From the NCBI GenBank assembly GCA_002440225.1, contig DJSH01000072.1, positions 1 through 36,355 on the forward strand: a stretch of 36,355 bases of DNA, written 5' to 3'. Position 1 is the stretch's first letter. The number at the start of each line of letters is the position of its first letter. The notes beneath the pieces are model-generated. The model had not been told where the DNA came from. It did no database searches and saw only the letters and a program-made list of their open reading frames with translations. This document shows positions 15,532 to 23,333 of this stretch, piece after piece. Made by a program: the position numbers and the translations under genes. The DNA comes from Candidatus Segatella violae. Its GTDB lineage: Bacteria; Bacteroidota; Bacteroidia; Bacteroidales; Bacteroidaceae.

Positions 15532-17373
15532 TTACTTACTCAACTGCCCATAGTTACCATCATTGTTGAGCATACCATTGCTCTTGTTGATGAAAGTTTG
15601 CCAGATTGGCCAGAGACAGTTCAAGCTAGGCTGGTTAACATAGAGACCGTTGATATAGTCATCATTGATGATGTTTTCACCTGTTTTGCTATCTACAAAC
15701 CATTGCTTAGAAGAGTACTTGTTGGCATCGTCTTTAGTTAAAGCTTCACCTTGTTCGTCTGTGTCACCATGGTTCAAACCATAGATAGATAAGGTTTCAC
15801 CATCAGCACCAAGCTTATAGTAAAGTTTGCTTGGAAGGTCGCTGTACTCACCTGTACGATTAGACAATCTAGTTAACTTATCCTTGGCTTCAGCCATCTT
15901 TTGGTCTATGATGCCCCAACGTATGAGGTCAGCCTTGCGAAGCATTTCTCCTGCAAACTCGAATGCTCGTTGTTCTACGATGCCATTGAAGAATGCCTCT
16001 TTGCTAGCAGTGTATTTTGCTTGAAGTGCTGCTACTTTTTGTGCAGGAAGAGCTCTATCAAGAATTGGTTTCATGTAAGGCCAAGCTGCTGCTGGACCGT
16101 CCAATTCGTTAATTGCTTCAGCTGCCATCATATAAACATCGGCTAAGCGCATATATTGCCAGTTTACACCGTCATCATTTGGATTGTCTACTATGCGTTT
16201 CATCCATTCGTAACGAACTTTTCCAAAGCACCACTTATTTAATGCTCTTAGTTGTTGATAAGCTTTTCCATTTACTAATTCTGAACTCCAATCGTAAGGT
16301 ACGCATGTTATATCACGACGAATATCATCTTTGTCATAGTCGTAGTATAAGTATGGAATTGGTCCATTGACACCTCCTGCTCCTTGTTGCTTTTGATATT
16401 GGTCATTTTTGTTATTGTGTTTTACACCAAAAGTATATACAACACGCCCACGCCCATCAGAGAACGGAATTTCCCAAATTGACTCATCGCCAGCAGTTAC
16501 ATTGTCTTGACATAGCTTAGTAAAATTATCCTTGAAATTACCAAGTTTATTACGGCCACTATTGATTACATCAAGACATTCTTCTTTTGCAATCTGATAC
16601 ATCTTGTCTGTTGCCAACTCTGGGGCTTTACTCTTGCGAAAACCATCTCCACGTAGGCCATAACCGCCTGCGTAAAGAGCAATACGTGCACGAAGAGCTT
16701 TTACAAAACTCTTGCTAACACGTTCTGTGCTTTTTGTAATAGGACTTTCGTTTGGCCAGTAGCAATAGTCTTCAGCTTCTTTGAGATCAGAGAGCAATAC
16801 CTTGTAAATAGAGTCTCTGTTGCATCGTGGCAAATAAACATTTGTAGGGTCGTTTGGTTGGAAACGCGCAGGAACGTCACCCCATCCTTTAATAAGATCA
16901 TTATAGATAACTGCTCTCAAGGTGAGAGCCTCACCTAGAAGTTGAGCCATATCCTTGTTGTTTTCAGGATTTCCATATTTGCGGATGTTTGTAATAGCGA
17001 GATTAGCACGCTCAATACCTTCATAGAACTTACCGTATGCATTGTTTTCAGTGTTCATTTGAGGGTTGGTAGGTAGTGTGTTGTAATTCCATAGGCTTTG
17101 CTTCTCATCTGTTGACTTTGCAAATGTTGGATATGTACCACTACCGACTTCAAGGTCTGTAGCTAAGCCGTAGTATGGCAAGAAACGACCACGATAAGAG
17201 TTGGTTTCACCAAATGATACGTGGATAGACATAATCTCCGACTCTGCCAAAGAGTACTGCGAGAACACGGAGGTCTCATCCAAGGTAGAGATAGTTGGAG
17301 ATTCCATGTCGCAAGAGGTCATCATGCCTACAAGCGACAAAGAAACTAGTGATAATTTTATGTAGCTTTTCAT
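15532..17373 (-). CDS. SusD/RagB-family outer-membrane nutrient-binding lipoprotein, module 1
   Basis: A 613-residue protein with lipobox GMMTSC (Cys21, then DMESP). It shows the SusD pattern: helical TPR-type N-terminal half (EGIERANLAITNIRKYG; LGEALTLRAVIYNDLIKGWGDVP is the characteristic first-helix motif) and a C-terminal region with MRLADVYMMAAEAINEL and FAGEMLRKADLIRWG. SusD proteins form the lid of the SusC transporter and bind the glycan. It lies 21 nt after susC1. The glycan is inferred to be pectic from the neighbouring GH28 and GH105 enzymes. Confidence 0.93.
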   Translation of the reverse strand: MKSYIKLSLVSLSLVGMMTSCDMESPTISTLDETSVFSQYSLAESEIMSIHVSFGETNSYRGRFLPYYGLATDLEVGSGTYPTFAKSTDEKQSLWNYNTLPTNPQMNTENNAYGKFYEGIERANLAITNIRKYGNPENNKDMAQLLGEALTLRAVIYNDLIKGWGDVPARFQPNDPTNVYLPRCNRDSIYKVLLSDLKEAEDYCYWPNESPITKSTERVSKSFVKALRARIALYAGGYGLRGDGFRKSKAPELATDKMYQIAKEECLDVINSGRNKLGNFKDNFTKLCQDNVTAGDESIWEIPFSDGRGRVVYTFGVKHNNKNDQYQKQQGAGGVNGPIPYLYYDYDKDDIRRDITCVPYDWSSELVNGKAYQQLRALNKWCFGKVRYEWMKRIVDNPNDDGVNWQYMRLADVYMMAAEAINELDGPAAAWPYMKPILDRALPAQKVAALQAKYTASKEAFFNGIVEQRAFEFAGEMLRKADLIRWGIIDQKMAEAKDKLTRLSNRTGEYSDLPSKLYYKLGADGETLSIYGLNHGDTDEQGEALTKDDANKYSSKQWFVDSKTGENIINDDYINGLYVNQPSLNCLWPIWQTFINKSNGMLNNDGNYGQLSK

Positions 17374-17394
17374 TACTATTTTCCTTTTAGATTG

Positions 17395-20300
17395 TTAGAA
17401 GTTCAAGTTTACACCAAATACGAATGAGCGGCTTCTTGGATAACCAGAATAGTCGCAGGATGGAGTCAAACTCTCCTGACCACTCTTCTTGATACAGTCA
17501 GATTCTGGGTCGAATCCTGTATAGTCTGTGATGGTGAACACGTTGTAAGCTGTAGCATAGAATCGGAGGCTGTTGATACCTACTCGCTTGGTGATTGATT
17601 GAGGAATGGTGTAACCCAAGGTCAATGTGTTCAAGCGGAGGAAAGAAGCCTTCTCGATAGCCCAGTCGGTGAGAACCATCTTGCTGGTGTATGGAGACCA
17701 CATAGTAGTGTTTTGGTTCATTTCTGCCAATTTCACTGGGTCGTTGCAAAGTGTACCATCCTCATTGAGATTGGTCCAACGCTTGCCGTCAGCCATCACA
17801 TCTATCATATTACGATACTGATACTTACCGGTTTGTGTACATTCAATCTTATTGGCGTTATAAACCTGATTACCTACGCTGAAGTTGAAATTGGCTGCGA
17901 GATCGAATCCGTATGCGTGTGCATTGATGGCGAAACCACCCGTAAAGTCTGGGTTTACGTTACCAATCTTCACCTTGTCTTCTTCACCAATTTTACCGTT
18001 TCTGCTCTTTGTGCCATCCTCGTTTTCAACTTCTTGGTCAACGAGTTTCATAGAGCCTGGACGTACTATACCTATAACATCTGATGCGTCAGCTACACCT
18101 TCTTTCAAAATCCATTTGCCAGAAGCTTTATCATAACGTTCGAAATCGCTCACTTCATAACGACCTGCACTTTGGTAACCATATATTTCACCTACTTGAC
18201 CTCCTACGATGAGCTTGTATTCCTCACCGATTTCTGAAGAAGCCCAGCGAGTTTCTGCACCGAACGTTGTCATGTTGCCAAGGCTCTTGATTTTGCCTTT
18301 GTTAATACCGATGTTTCCTGTGAGGTCAATTCCCCAGTCTTTCTTATTGACAGCATGCCAAGTCAAGCTAGCTTCCAAACCCTTGTTCTCTGTCTTACCC
18401 ATATTTCGATATTGGTTGTCGTAACCAGTACCAGCTACAGGGAACTTGATAAGAAGATCCTTGGTTGTATTGAGGTAAGCATCCAATGTACCGTTCAATT
18501 TACCACCGAAGAGGGTAAAGTCGAGACCTACATTTCGAGTTATGGTTGTTTCCCACTTCAAGTCAGGGTTTGCCATATTTTTAGAAGGTGCCCACATGGT
18601 GGTGAAGCCATTTACCCAACCAGTAGCCGAACCTGTCATAGCCTCATACATCTGTGAGAGTTGGCCTACAGGAATATTATTGTTACCAGCTGTACCAAAA
18701 GAGAGACGAAGTTTTAAGTCGTCAAGCCATTTCTTACTTCCTGCCATAAAAGGTTCCGAAGAGATACGCCATGCAGCGGCTGCTGATGGGAAGTAACCCC
18801 AGCGATTGTCTTTGGAGAACTTTGAGGAAGCGTCGGCACGGAAAGTAAAGCTCAAGAGATACTTGTCCTCGAAATTATAGTTGGCACGAGTGAAGAATGA
18901 CAAAAGTTTGTCATCAGCACTATAATAGTCATTTACCTTATTTGGTGTACCTTGTGCTGAAAGTTTCCATGCAGTAGCTGCGTCAAAATCTGTAGGGAAA
19001 TTACGAATGTCTGCAGAATTTTCATGTTTCTTCGTGATGACATATTCGTGACCGACCAAGAGGTTGACGGCATGTTTATCATTCTTAATCAACTTCTTAA
19101 AGTCATAACTAATAGTATTGGTGTTACGGAAACGATGACGTTTGGTGTCGGTTAATGTGATACCTGGCTTACCTGGATAATCAGCAAAAGCTGCTCGAAC
19201 CTGATAGGTCGTAAGACCAAAGAATCGCTGGTCGTATTCGTTGTAGTCGTCGTAACCAAATTCTGTCTTAGCTTTTAAATTATCAAAGATTTCCCATCCA
19301 AATGAGCCGGAGAAATTAAGCTGTTTACGCTCTTTCTTACGGTCATTGTCATACTGGCTTGTTACTGGGTTGTACAAGTTTCCCAAGTCGTCGTCTGATG
19401 AGCCTGCGCTTGAATCTAGATTTTTCAATGGGATAGGAGTGTAGATGAGGGCATATTTCAAACGGCGATCTGTGTCATATGCACCTGTTGCATCGTTTGC
19501 TCCACCACCACGGATATCTGTGTCAGAATAGCGTACTTGGAAATCTAAGGTTGTTCTCTTGGATGGTTTTGTATTCAACTTCAAGCTGAAATTATCACGC
19601 TTGTAGTTAGAACCGATCTGAATGGCCTTATCGTTCATGTGCGCATAGCTGAAAGCATATTTTACGGTCTCAGAGCCTCCAGTAATATTTAAGTTCTGAT
19701 TGAAGGTGTGGCCTGTACGTCCATATACAATGTCTTGCCAATCATTTCCCTCTACATCCTTGTAAAGATCCATGTCTTGGTAGTTGCCAAAGTAGTCAGT
19801 ATAAGACGTAATGTCTTTTTCATTCTTGAGAAGTGCCAACTCATACTGCCACTTTGCGTAATCGTAAGGTGATAATGTGTCGAGCTTCTTTGCAATCTTC
19901 TTAACGCTATAATAAGCGTTATAGCTTACATTTACTTTACCTGCCTTACCGCTCTTAGTTGTAACGAGAATAACGCCGTTTGCACCACGAGAACCATAGA
20001 TTGCAGTTGAAGATGCATCCTTCAATACGGTGATGTCCTCAATGTCGGTAGCAGGAATGTCGCTGATACTTTCCACAGGGAAACCATCAACGATAAAGAG
20101 TGGGTCGTTACTCTGGGTGATGGAACCGCCACCACGTACGCGGATTTTCACATCAGCATCAGGAGAACCTTCAGATGTGGTTACTTGTACACCGGCAAGT
20201 TTACCTGTCAGAGCCTCTGATGCAGAAGCTACTGGCACTGCTGCCAAAGTCTCGCTATTGACCGTAGCCACAGAACCCGTCAAGTCCTTTTTCTTGACAG

Positions 20301-20646
20301 AGCCATAGCCGATGACCACGACATCGTTCAGGGAAGTCGCATCATCTTCGAGCTTGATGTTGATGACTGACTTTCCAGATACATTTACTACTTGAGGTTT
20401 CATACCAACGTATGAAATCTTCAGTTTCTTGCTGTTGCCTTTCAGCGTGATAGAGAAGTTACCGTCTAAATCGGTTACCCCCCCATTACTTGCCGTACCA
20501 TCCTCGATGACAGAAGCACCGATGATAGGTTCGCCGGTATTGTCGGTGACAGTACCTTTCACCACTGTTTGCGCAAATCCGTTGGCTGACATAGCCAGGG
20601 AAGCTGCAACAAGCGCAAATCTTAAATTTTTCAAATTACCAGACAT
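17395..20646 (-). CDS. SusC/RagA-family TonB-dependent transporter, module 1
   Basis: An outer-membrane glycan importer of 1083 residues from ATG 20646. The start MSGNLKNLRFALVAASLAM gives a normal signal peptide ending near NGFAQ; the longer form from 20697 adds 17 residues that push the signal peptide inward, and the second transporter shows the same MSGN start. After the signal comes a carboxypeptidase-like domain (TVVKGTVTDNTGEPIIGASV to about residue 100), the TonB-box region, the plug (LKDASSTAIYGSRGANGVILVTTK) and a 22-strand barrel ending SRSFVFGVNLNF. It is the first gene of the susC1-susD1-lipoprotein transcript. Confidence 0.93.
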   Translation of the reverse strand: MSGNLKNLRFALVAASLAMSANGFAQTVVKGTVTDNTGEPIIGASVIEDGTASNGGVTDLDGNFSITLKGNSKKLKISYVGMKPQVVNVSGKSVINIKLEDDATSLNDVVVIGYGSVKKKDLTGSVATVNSETLAAVPVASASEALTGKLAGVQVTTSEGSPDADVKIRVRGGGSITQSNDPLFIVDGFPVESISDIPATDIEDITVLKDASSTAIYGSRGANGVILVTTKSGKAGKVNVSYNAYYSVKKIAKKLDTLSPYDYAKWQYELALLKNEKDITSYTDYFGNYQDMDLYKDVEGNDWQDIVYGRTGHTFNQNLNITGGSETVKYAFSYAHMNDKAIQIGSNYKRDNFSLKLNTKPSKRTTLDFQVRYSDTDIRGGGANDATGAYDTDRRLKYALIYTPIPLKNLDSSAGSSDDDLGNLYNPVTSQYDNDRKKERKQLNFSGSFGWEIFDNLKAKTEFGYDDYNEYDQRFFGLTTYQVRAAFADYPGKPGITLTDTKRHRFRNTNTISYDFKKLIKNDKHAVNLLVGHEYVITKKHENSADIRNFPTDFDAATAWKLSAQGTPNKVNDYYSADDKLLSFFTRANYNFEDKYLLSFTFRADASSKFSKDNRWGYFPSAAAAWRISSEPFMAGSKKWLDDLKLRLSFGTAGNNNIPVGQLSQMYEAMTGSATGWVNGFTTMWAPSKNMANPDLKWETTITRNVGLDFTLFGGKLNGTLDAYLNTTKDLLIKFPVAGTGYDNQYRNMGKTENKGLEASLTWHAVNKKDWGIDLTGNIGINKGKIKSLGNMTTFGAETRWASSEIGEEYKLIVGGQVGEIYGYQSAGRYEVSDFERYDKASGKWILKEGVADASDVIGIVRPGSMKLVDQEVENEDGTKSRNGKIGEEDKVKIGNVNPDFTGGFAINAHAYGFDLAANFNFSVGNQVYNANKIECTQTGKYQYRNMIDVMADGKRWTNLNEDGTLCNDPVKLAEMNQNTTMWSPYTSKMVLTDWAIEKASFLRLNTLTLGYTIPQSITKRVGINSLRFYATAYNVFTITDYTGFDPESDCIKKSGQESLTPSCDYSGYPRSRSFVFGVNLNF

Positions 20647-20769
20647 ACACTTATAGGTTAGATTAATGTTTATATTATAGTTGTTTTTGAATTTCATTTT
20701 TAAGTAGTTGCCATAACTTGCATTCGGTGTTTTTAGGCATCTTTTTGCTTAGTTAGGTTTACTTGATTG

Positions 20770-20777
20770 CAAATGTA
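20770..20777 (-). promoter_or_regulatory. -7 box of susC module 1
   Basis: TACATTTG on the minus strand. Only a T-rich run, not TTTG, lies 19-21 nt upstream. Transcription would start near 20763, leaving a leader of about 117 nt before the chosen start. Confidence 0.55.
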
Positions 20778-20828
20778 TGCAAAATCTTTGAAAGTAAAAA
20801 ATAAAAAGACCTTAAAATGTAAAAAGAT

Positions 20829-20844
20829 AACGTAAACGTTTTCT
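20829..20844. promoter_or_regulatory. Operator-like motif upstream of susC module 1
   Basis: AACGTAAACGTTTTC, with the GTAAACGTTTTC palindrome core. The same 15 bases occur at 28619 upstream of susC module 2. The AACGTT centre is about 60 bp upstream of the -7 box. Confidence 0.6.
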
Positions 20845-20906
20845 TTGGTGTATCATTTACAATATTATTTTTCAGGCTAAAAAATGACATTTCTTTCCGA
20901 AATGGC

Positions 20907-20977
20907 TGATTTCTCCCTCGCAATTCATAGTTTTGTGAGGGAGAAATCATTGAGTTGTGAGGGATAAAACTATGAGT
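20907..20977. repeat. Nested palindromes and a short 22-nt direct repeat
   Basis: TGATTTCTCCCTC (20907-20919) pairs perfectly with GAGGGAGAAATCA (20937-20949). CATAGTTTT (20926-20934) also pairs with AAAACTATG (20966-20974). TTGTGAGGGA occurs at 20934 and again at 20956, a 22-nt spacing. It resembles an interspersed palindromic element more than a terminator, since no gene ends here. Confidence 0.65.
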
Positions 20978-21120
20978 TAGCTTTTTTAACATAAAGCTCT
21001 AAAGCATCCAAAGGGAATAAAAGAGATTCTTATTTTAATATCCTTCTGCTTGTTTTCAAAGATGCCTTTTTGCATTATGGTCTTCTCTTGGTTACTTTTT
21101 CCATTGACATCGTTACCGAC

Positions 21121-21362
21121 TTGGTTCACTTGTACTTGAAGTAGCTTTCGCAATTACTTGAGTTTGCATTCGCAAGTACTTGAGTAAGCGTTAGGATGTA
21201 GTTGAGGATGCATTGGGATGTACTTGGAAATACGTCGGGATGTACTTGATGCTACGTCGGGACGTGTCTGACACTACGTCGGGACGTATCTGGCACTACG
21301 TCGGGACGTATCTGGCACTCCATCAGGACGTATCTGGCAATGCGTCGGGACGTAATTTCGAA
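21121..21362. repeat. 22-bp tandem repeat, about 11 units
   Basis: Units of exactly 22 nt run from 21121 to 21362. The units at 21275 and 21297 are identical; the array core is TACGTCGGGACGTATCTGGC. Units decay toward the left (TGCATTCGCAAGTACTTGAG at 21165, for example). The period is not a multiple of 3, so it is not a coding repeat, and there are no spacers, so it is not a CRISPR array. Confidence 0.85.
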
Positions 21363-21411
21363 AGTTCCTCTTTTTTCGTTAGCGAAAAGCGAAAAGAAAG
21401 CTGAAATCACC

Positions 21412-21450
21412 AAGCATTGAGCAGAAAGAATGCCATTTTGCTCAATGCTT
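21412..21450. repeat. 12-bp perfect inverted repeat in the spacer
   Basis: AAGCATTGAGCA (21412-21423) pairs with TGCTCAATGCTT (21439-21450), followed on the plus strand by TCTGTCTTTT. It is terminator-like in form, but no gene on either strand ends nearby. Confidence 0.6.
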
Positions 21451-21657
21451 TCTGTCTTTTGTCCCCCAAAATGCTCTAAAAGTCCTCTAAAACCCTTGAA
21501 AATCGTTGTTTTTATGGCAATATATGGCAGATAAAGCCCCAAAATAGAGAATTGCCATACATCTAATGAATTTATAATCAGGGAGATAGCTGGTTGATAT
21601 GGCAATATGGCAATTCTTGAAGTCAAAAAAACTTTTTTTATTCGTTCAAAGAAGGTA

Positions 21658-21696
21658 ATAAAAAAATGCAATGCCCGATATTTTACGGACATTGCA
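21658..21696 (-). terminator. Terminator after the second Fn3/beta-helix lipoprotein gene
   Basis: TGCAATGCCCG (21667-21677) pairs with CGGACATTGCA (21686-21696) with one G-T pair; on the minus strand a run of seven T follows. It closes the susC2-susD2-lipoprotein transcript. Confidence 0.9.
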
Positions 21697-21720
21697 CCTT
21701 AATTATATATGAGAGATGAA

Positions 21721-23307
21721 TTATTTCACCCAACGTGGGTCACCTGCTGTTCCATACTTATCTTTGTATGCATCGTTGAGGTAGAATTCATTTTTCGAAG
21801 GGTTTGTGAATACTTCATTTCCCTTTGCTTTCATGTCTTCACCAATCTTACCATTACTCCATGTACAGTCGCTTGTGTAATAGGTATTGGTGCAAGTTAC
21901 CTTTTTGGTTGATACAGCCTTCATTGCGATGGCCGAATCCCATCCCAAGAGACATGAGTCGAATACAGGGACTGGATTCTTGCTGTTTAAGTTGATGAAA
22001 TTCTTGCCACCCTGTCCGCAGTTCCAAAATGTACAACTTGTGAATGCCATCTCGATGCCATTTTGCTGAGAGTTGACGATACAGCCGTCGGCTTCTACAT
22101 TGGCAATGGTAGCGTTGGTAATCTTGATGCTCTTTACACAGTTGTCGTTTGTAATCTTTGAATTAACGATACCATAGCTACCAATATTGTTGATAACGCA
22201 GTTGTAGATGCTGATAGCATCGGTCTGTTTGGTATATTTGTCAAAGCGTACAACTCCACGCGTATTGCTTATTTTACATTTTTCAAATTGGATGGAGCTG
22301 ATATTTCCTGCTTTGGCATCAGGAGAGATGATGTAATCGGCATCTGTACCCTTGTTCTTCAAGTTCATGTTGGTAAACTTGACAATGCCTTTATCTCCTT
22401 CCAACTTGACGACCTTCACGGTCCACTCTGGCTGTTTGTCACCTTCCTTACCCCAGAAGTAGATGTTCTTGATGTTGGAAGGTATCGTGATAGAACCTTC
22501 GTCAATCTTGGCACCTTGTGGGAATAGAACAACAACGTCTTGTTGTGTCGCACTTGACAGTACATCAGTGATAGTGGTATTCTCGTTCCATTCAAGTTGC
22601 TCGTAGCCTTCTGGCAATTGTTCTGTTGTACGGAACTTGTATTCGCCACGTTTCTTTTCGCCTGCGAAAACTCTTACAGTATAGCTATAGTTTGGCTTCA
22701 AACCTTCAATGGTGTATGATTTGTTGCTAGAAAGTTCTGTGCCATTTACATCAACAGAACCTTCTTCTGTTTCCTGACCATCACTTACATGATACCATGC
22801 GATACGACTTACGTTGTTGAGGCTTTTATTCTCGTTGAACTCAACCAAGGCTGTTGTTGCCTTAGGTGTCACAAGCGTGATAATCTGCTCTGCTTTCGTA
22901 GTGAAGCTCTTGTCGTCCAAGTATACCCATTTAGAGACCTTACCTTCATCGTTTGTGCTTCGTAGACGCAAATAGTAGGTTGTCTCAGCCTCCAAGCCTT
23001 CAATGGTAGCAGGTGAAGTGGTTACTGTGGATGTGATGCTGTTGGCAGTTTTGCCAAACTCGACATCGTCGTTGAGCTCTTCTGTGCTGCATTCCACCTG
23101 ATAGCCTGTTGTGTTTGGAGTCTTGTCGAAAGTTATCTCGGCGGAGTTCTCGTCTGGGCTCACGCTCAAACTTGTGGTATGGAACAGACGGTCGAAAGAA
23201 CCGTCAACATCCCAGTCGTTTTTGTCGGAGCATGAGCTGAGAGAAAATGCACCCAGGAGCATCAAGGCTCCTGAAAGTGCTATGTTTGTTATTTTATTTA
23301 GTTTCAT
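21721..23307 (-). CDS. Surface lipoprotein with Fn3 repeats and beta-helix domain (DUF4957/DUF5123-like), module 2
   Basis: A 528-residue lipoprotein: lipobox SLSSC (Cys26) followed by SDKNDWD. Its layout parallels the module 1 lipoprotein: Fn3-like domains at about 45-140 (ETTYYLRLRSTNDEGKVSKW) and 142-230 (NYSYTVRVFAGEKKRGEY), then a beta-helix with N/D-rich rungs (IQFEKCKISNTRGVV, ISIYNCVINNIGSYG, MAFTSCTFWNCGQGG) and a DUF5123-type end. It is 26 nt after susD2. Shared architecture but low visible identity with module 1 suggests an old duplication with different ligands. Function is inferred: surface glycan binding; a divergent lyase is the alternative. Confidence 0.75.
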   Translation of the reverse strand: MKLNKITNIALSGALMLLGAFSLSSCSDKNDWDVDGSFDRLFHTTSLSVSPDENSAEITFDKTPNTTGYQVECSTEELNDDVEFGKTANSITSTVTTSPATIEGLEAETTYYLRLRSTNDEGKVSKWVYLDDKSFTTKAEQIITLVTPKATTALVEFNENKSLNNVSRIAWYHVSDGQETEEGSVDVNGTELSSNKSYTIEGLKPNYSYTVRVFAGEKKRGEYKFRTTEQLPEGYEQLEWNENTTITDVLSSATQQDVVVLFPQGAKIDEGSITIPSNIKNIYFWGKEGDKQPEWTVKVVKLEGDKGIVKFTNMNLKNKGTDADYIISPDAKAGNISSIQFEKCKISNTRGVVRFDKYTKQTDAISIYNCVINNIGSYGIVNSKITNDNCVKSIKITNATIANVEADGCIVNSQQNGIEMAFTSCTFWNCGQGGKNFINLNSKNPVPVFDSCLLGWDSAIAMKAVSTKKVTCTNTYYTSDCTWSNGKIGEDMKAKGNEVFTNPSKNEFYLNDAYKDKYGTAGDPRWVK

Positions 23308-23333
23308 GTTTTTCTAATCTTTTAAGAGGATGT

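Larger units (their letters stand above)
20850..21660. other. Gene-free, repeat-rich spacer between the two SusCD modules
   Basis: About 800 nt with no credible gene. It holds a 13-bp inverted repeat (20907-20949), a 22-bp tandem repeat (21121-21362), a 12-bp hairpin (21412-21450), four copies of TATGGCA between 21513 and 21612, and a 12-bp inverted repeat AGAATTGCCATA/TATGGCAATTCT (21548-21559, 21606-21617). The one long reading frame here, on the minus strand, runs through the tandem repeat and matches no family I know. Confidence 0.7.

Noticed and set aside
21121..21362. Possible CRISPR array
   Set aside because: Units are contiguous, with no spacers, and no cas genes are nearby.
21252..21692. 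A 146-residue minus-strand frame in the spacer between PUL modules
   Set aside because: It runs through the 22-bp repeat (not a multiple of 3) and through a terminator, and matches no family I know. A relic cannot be excluded.
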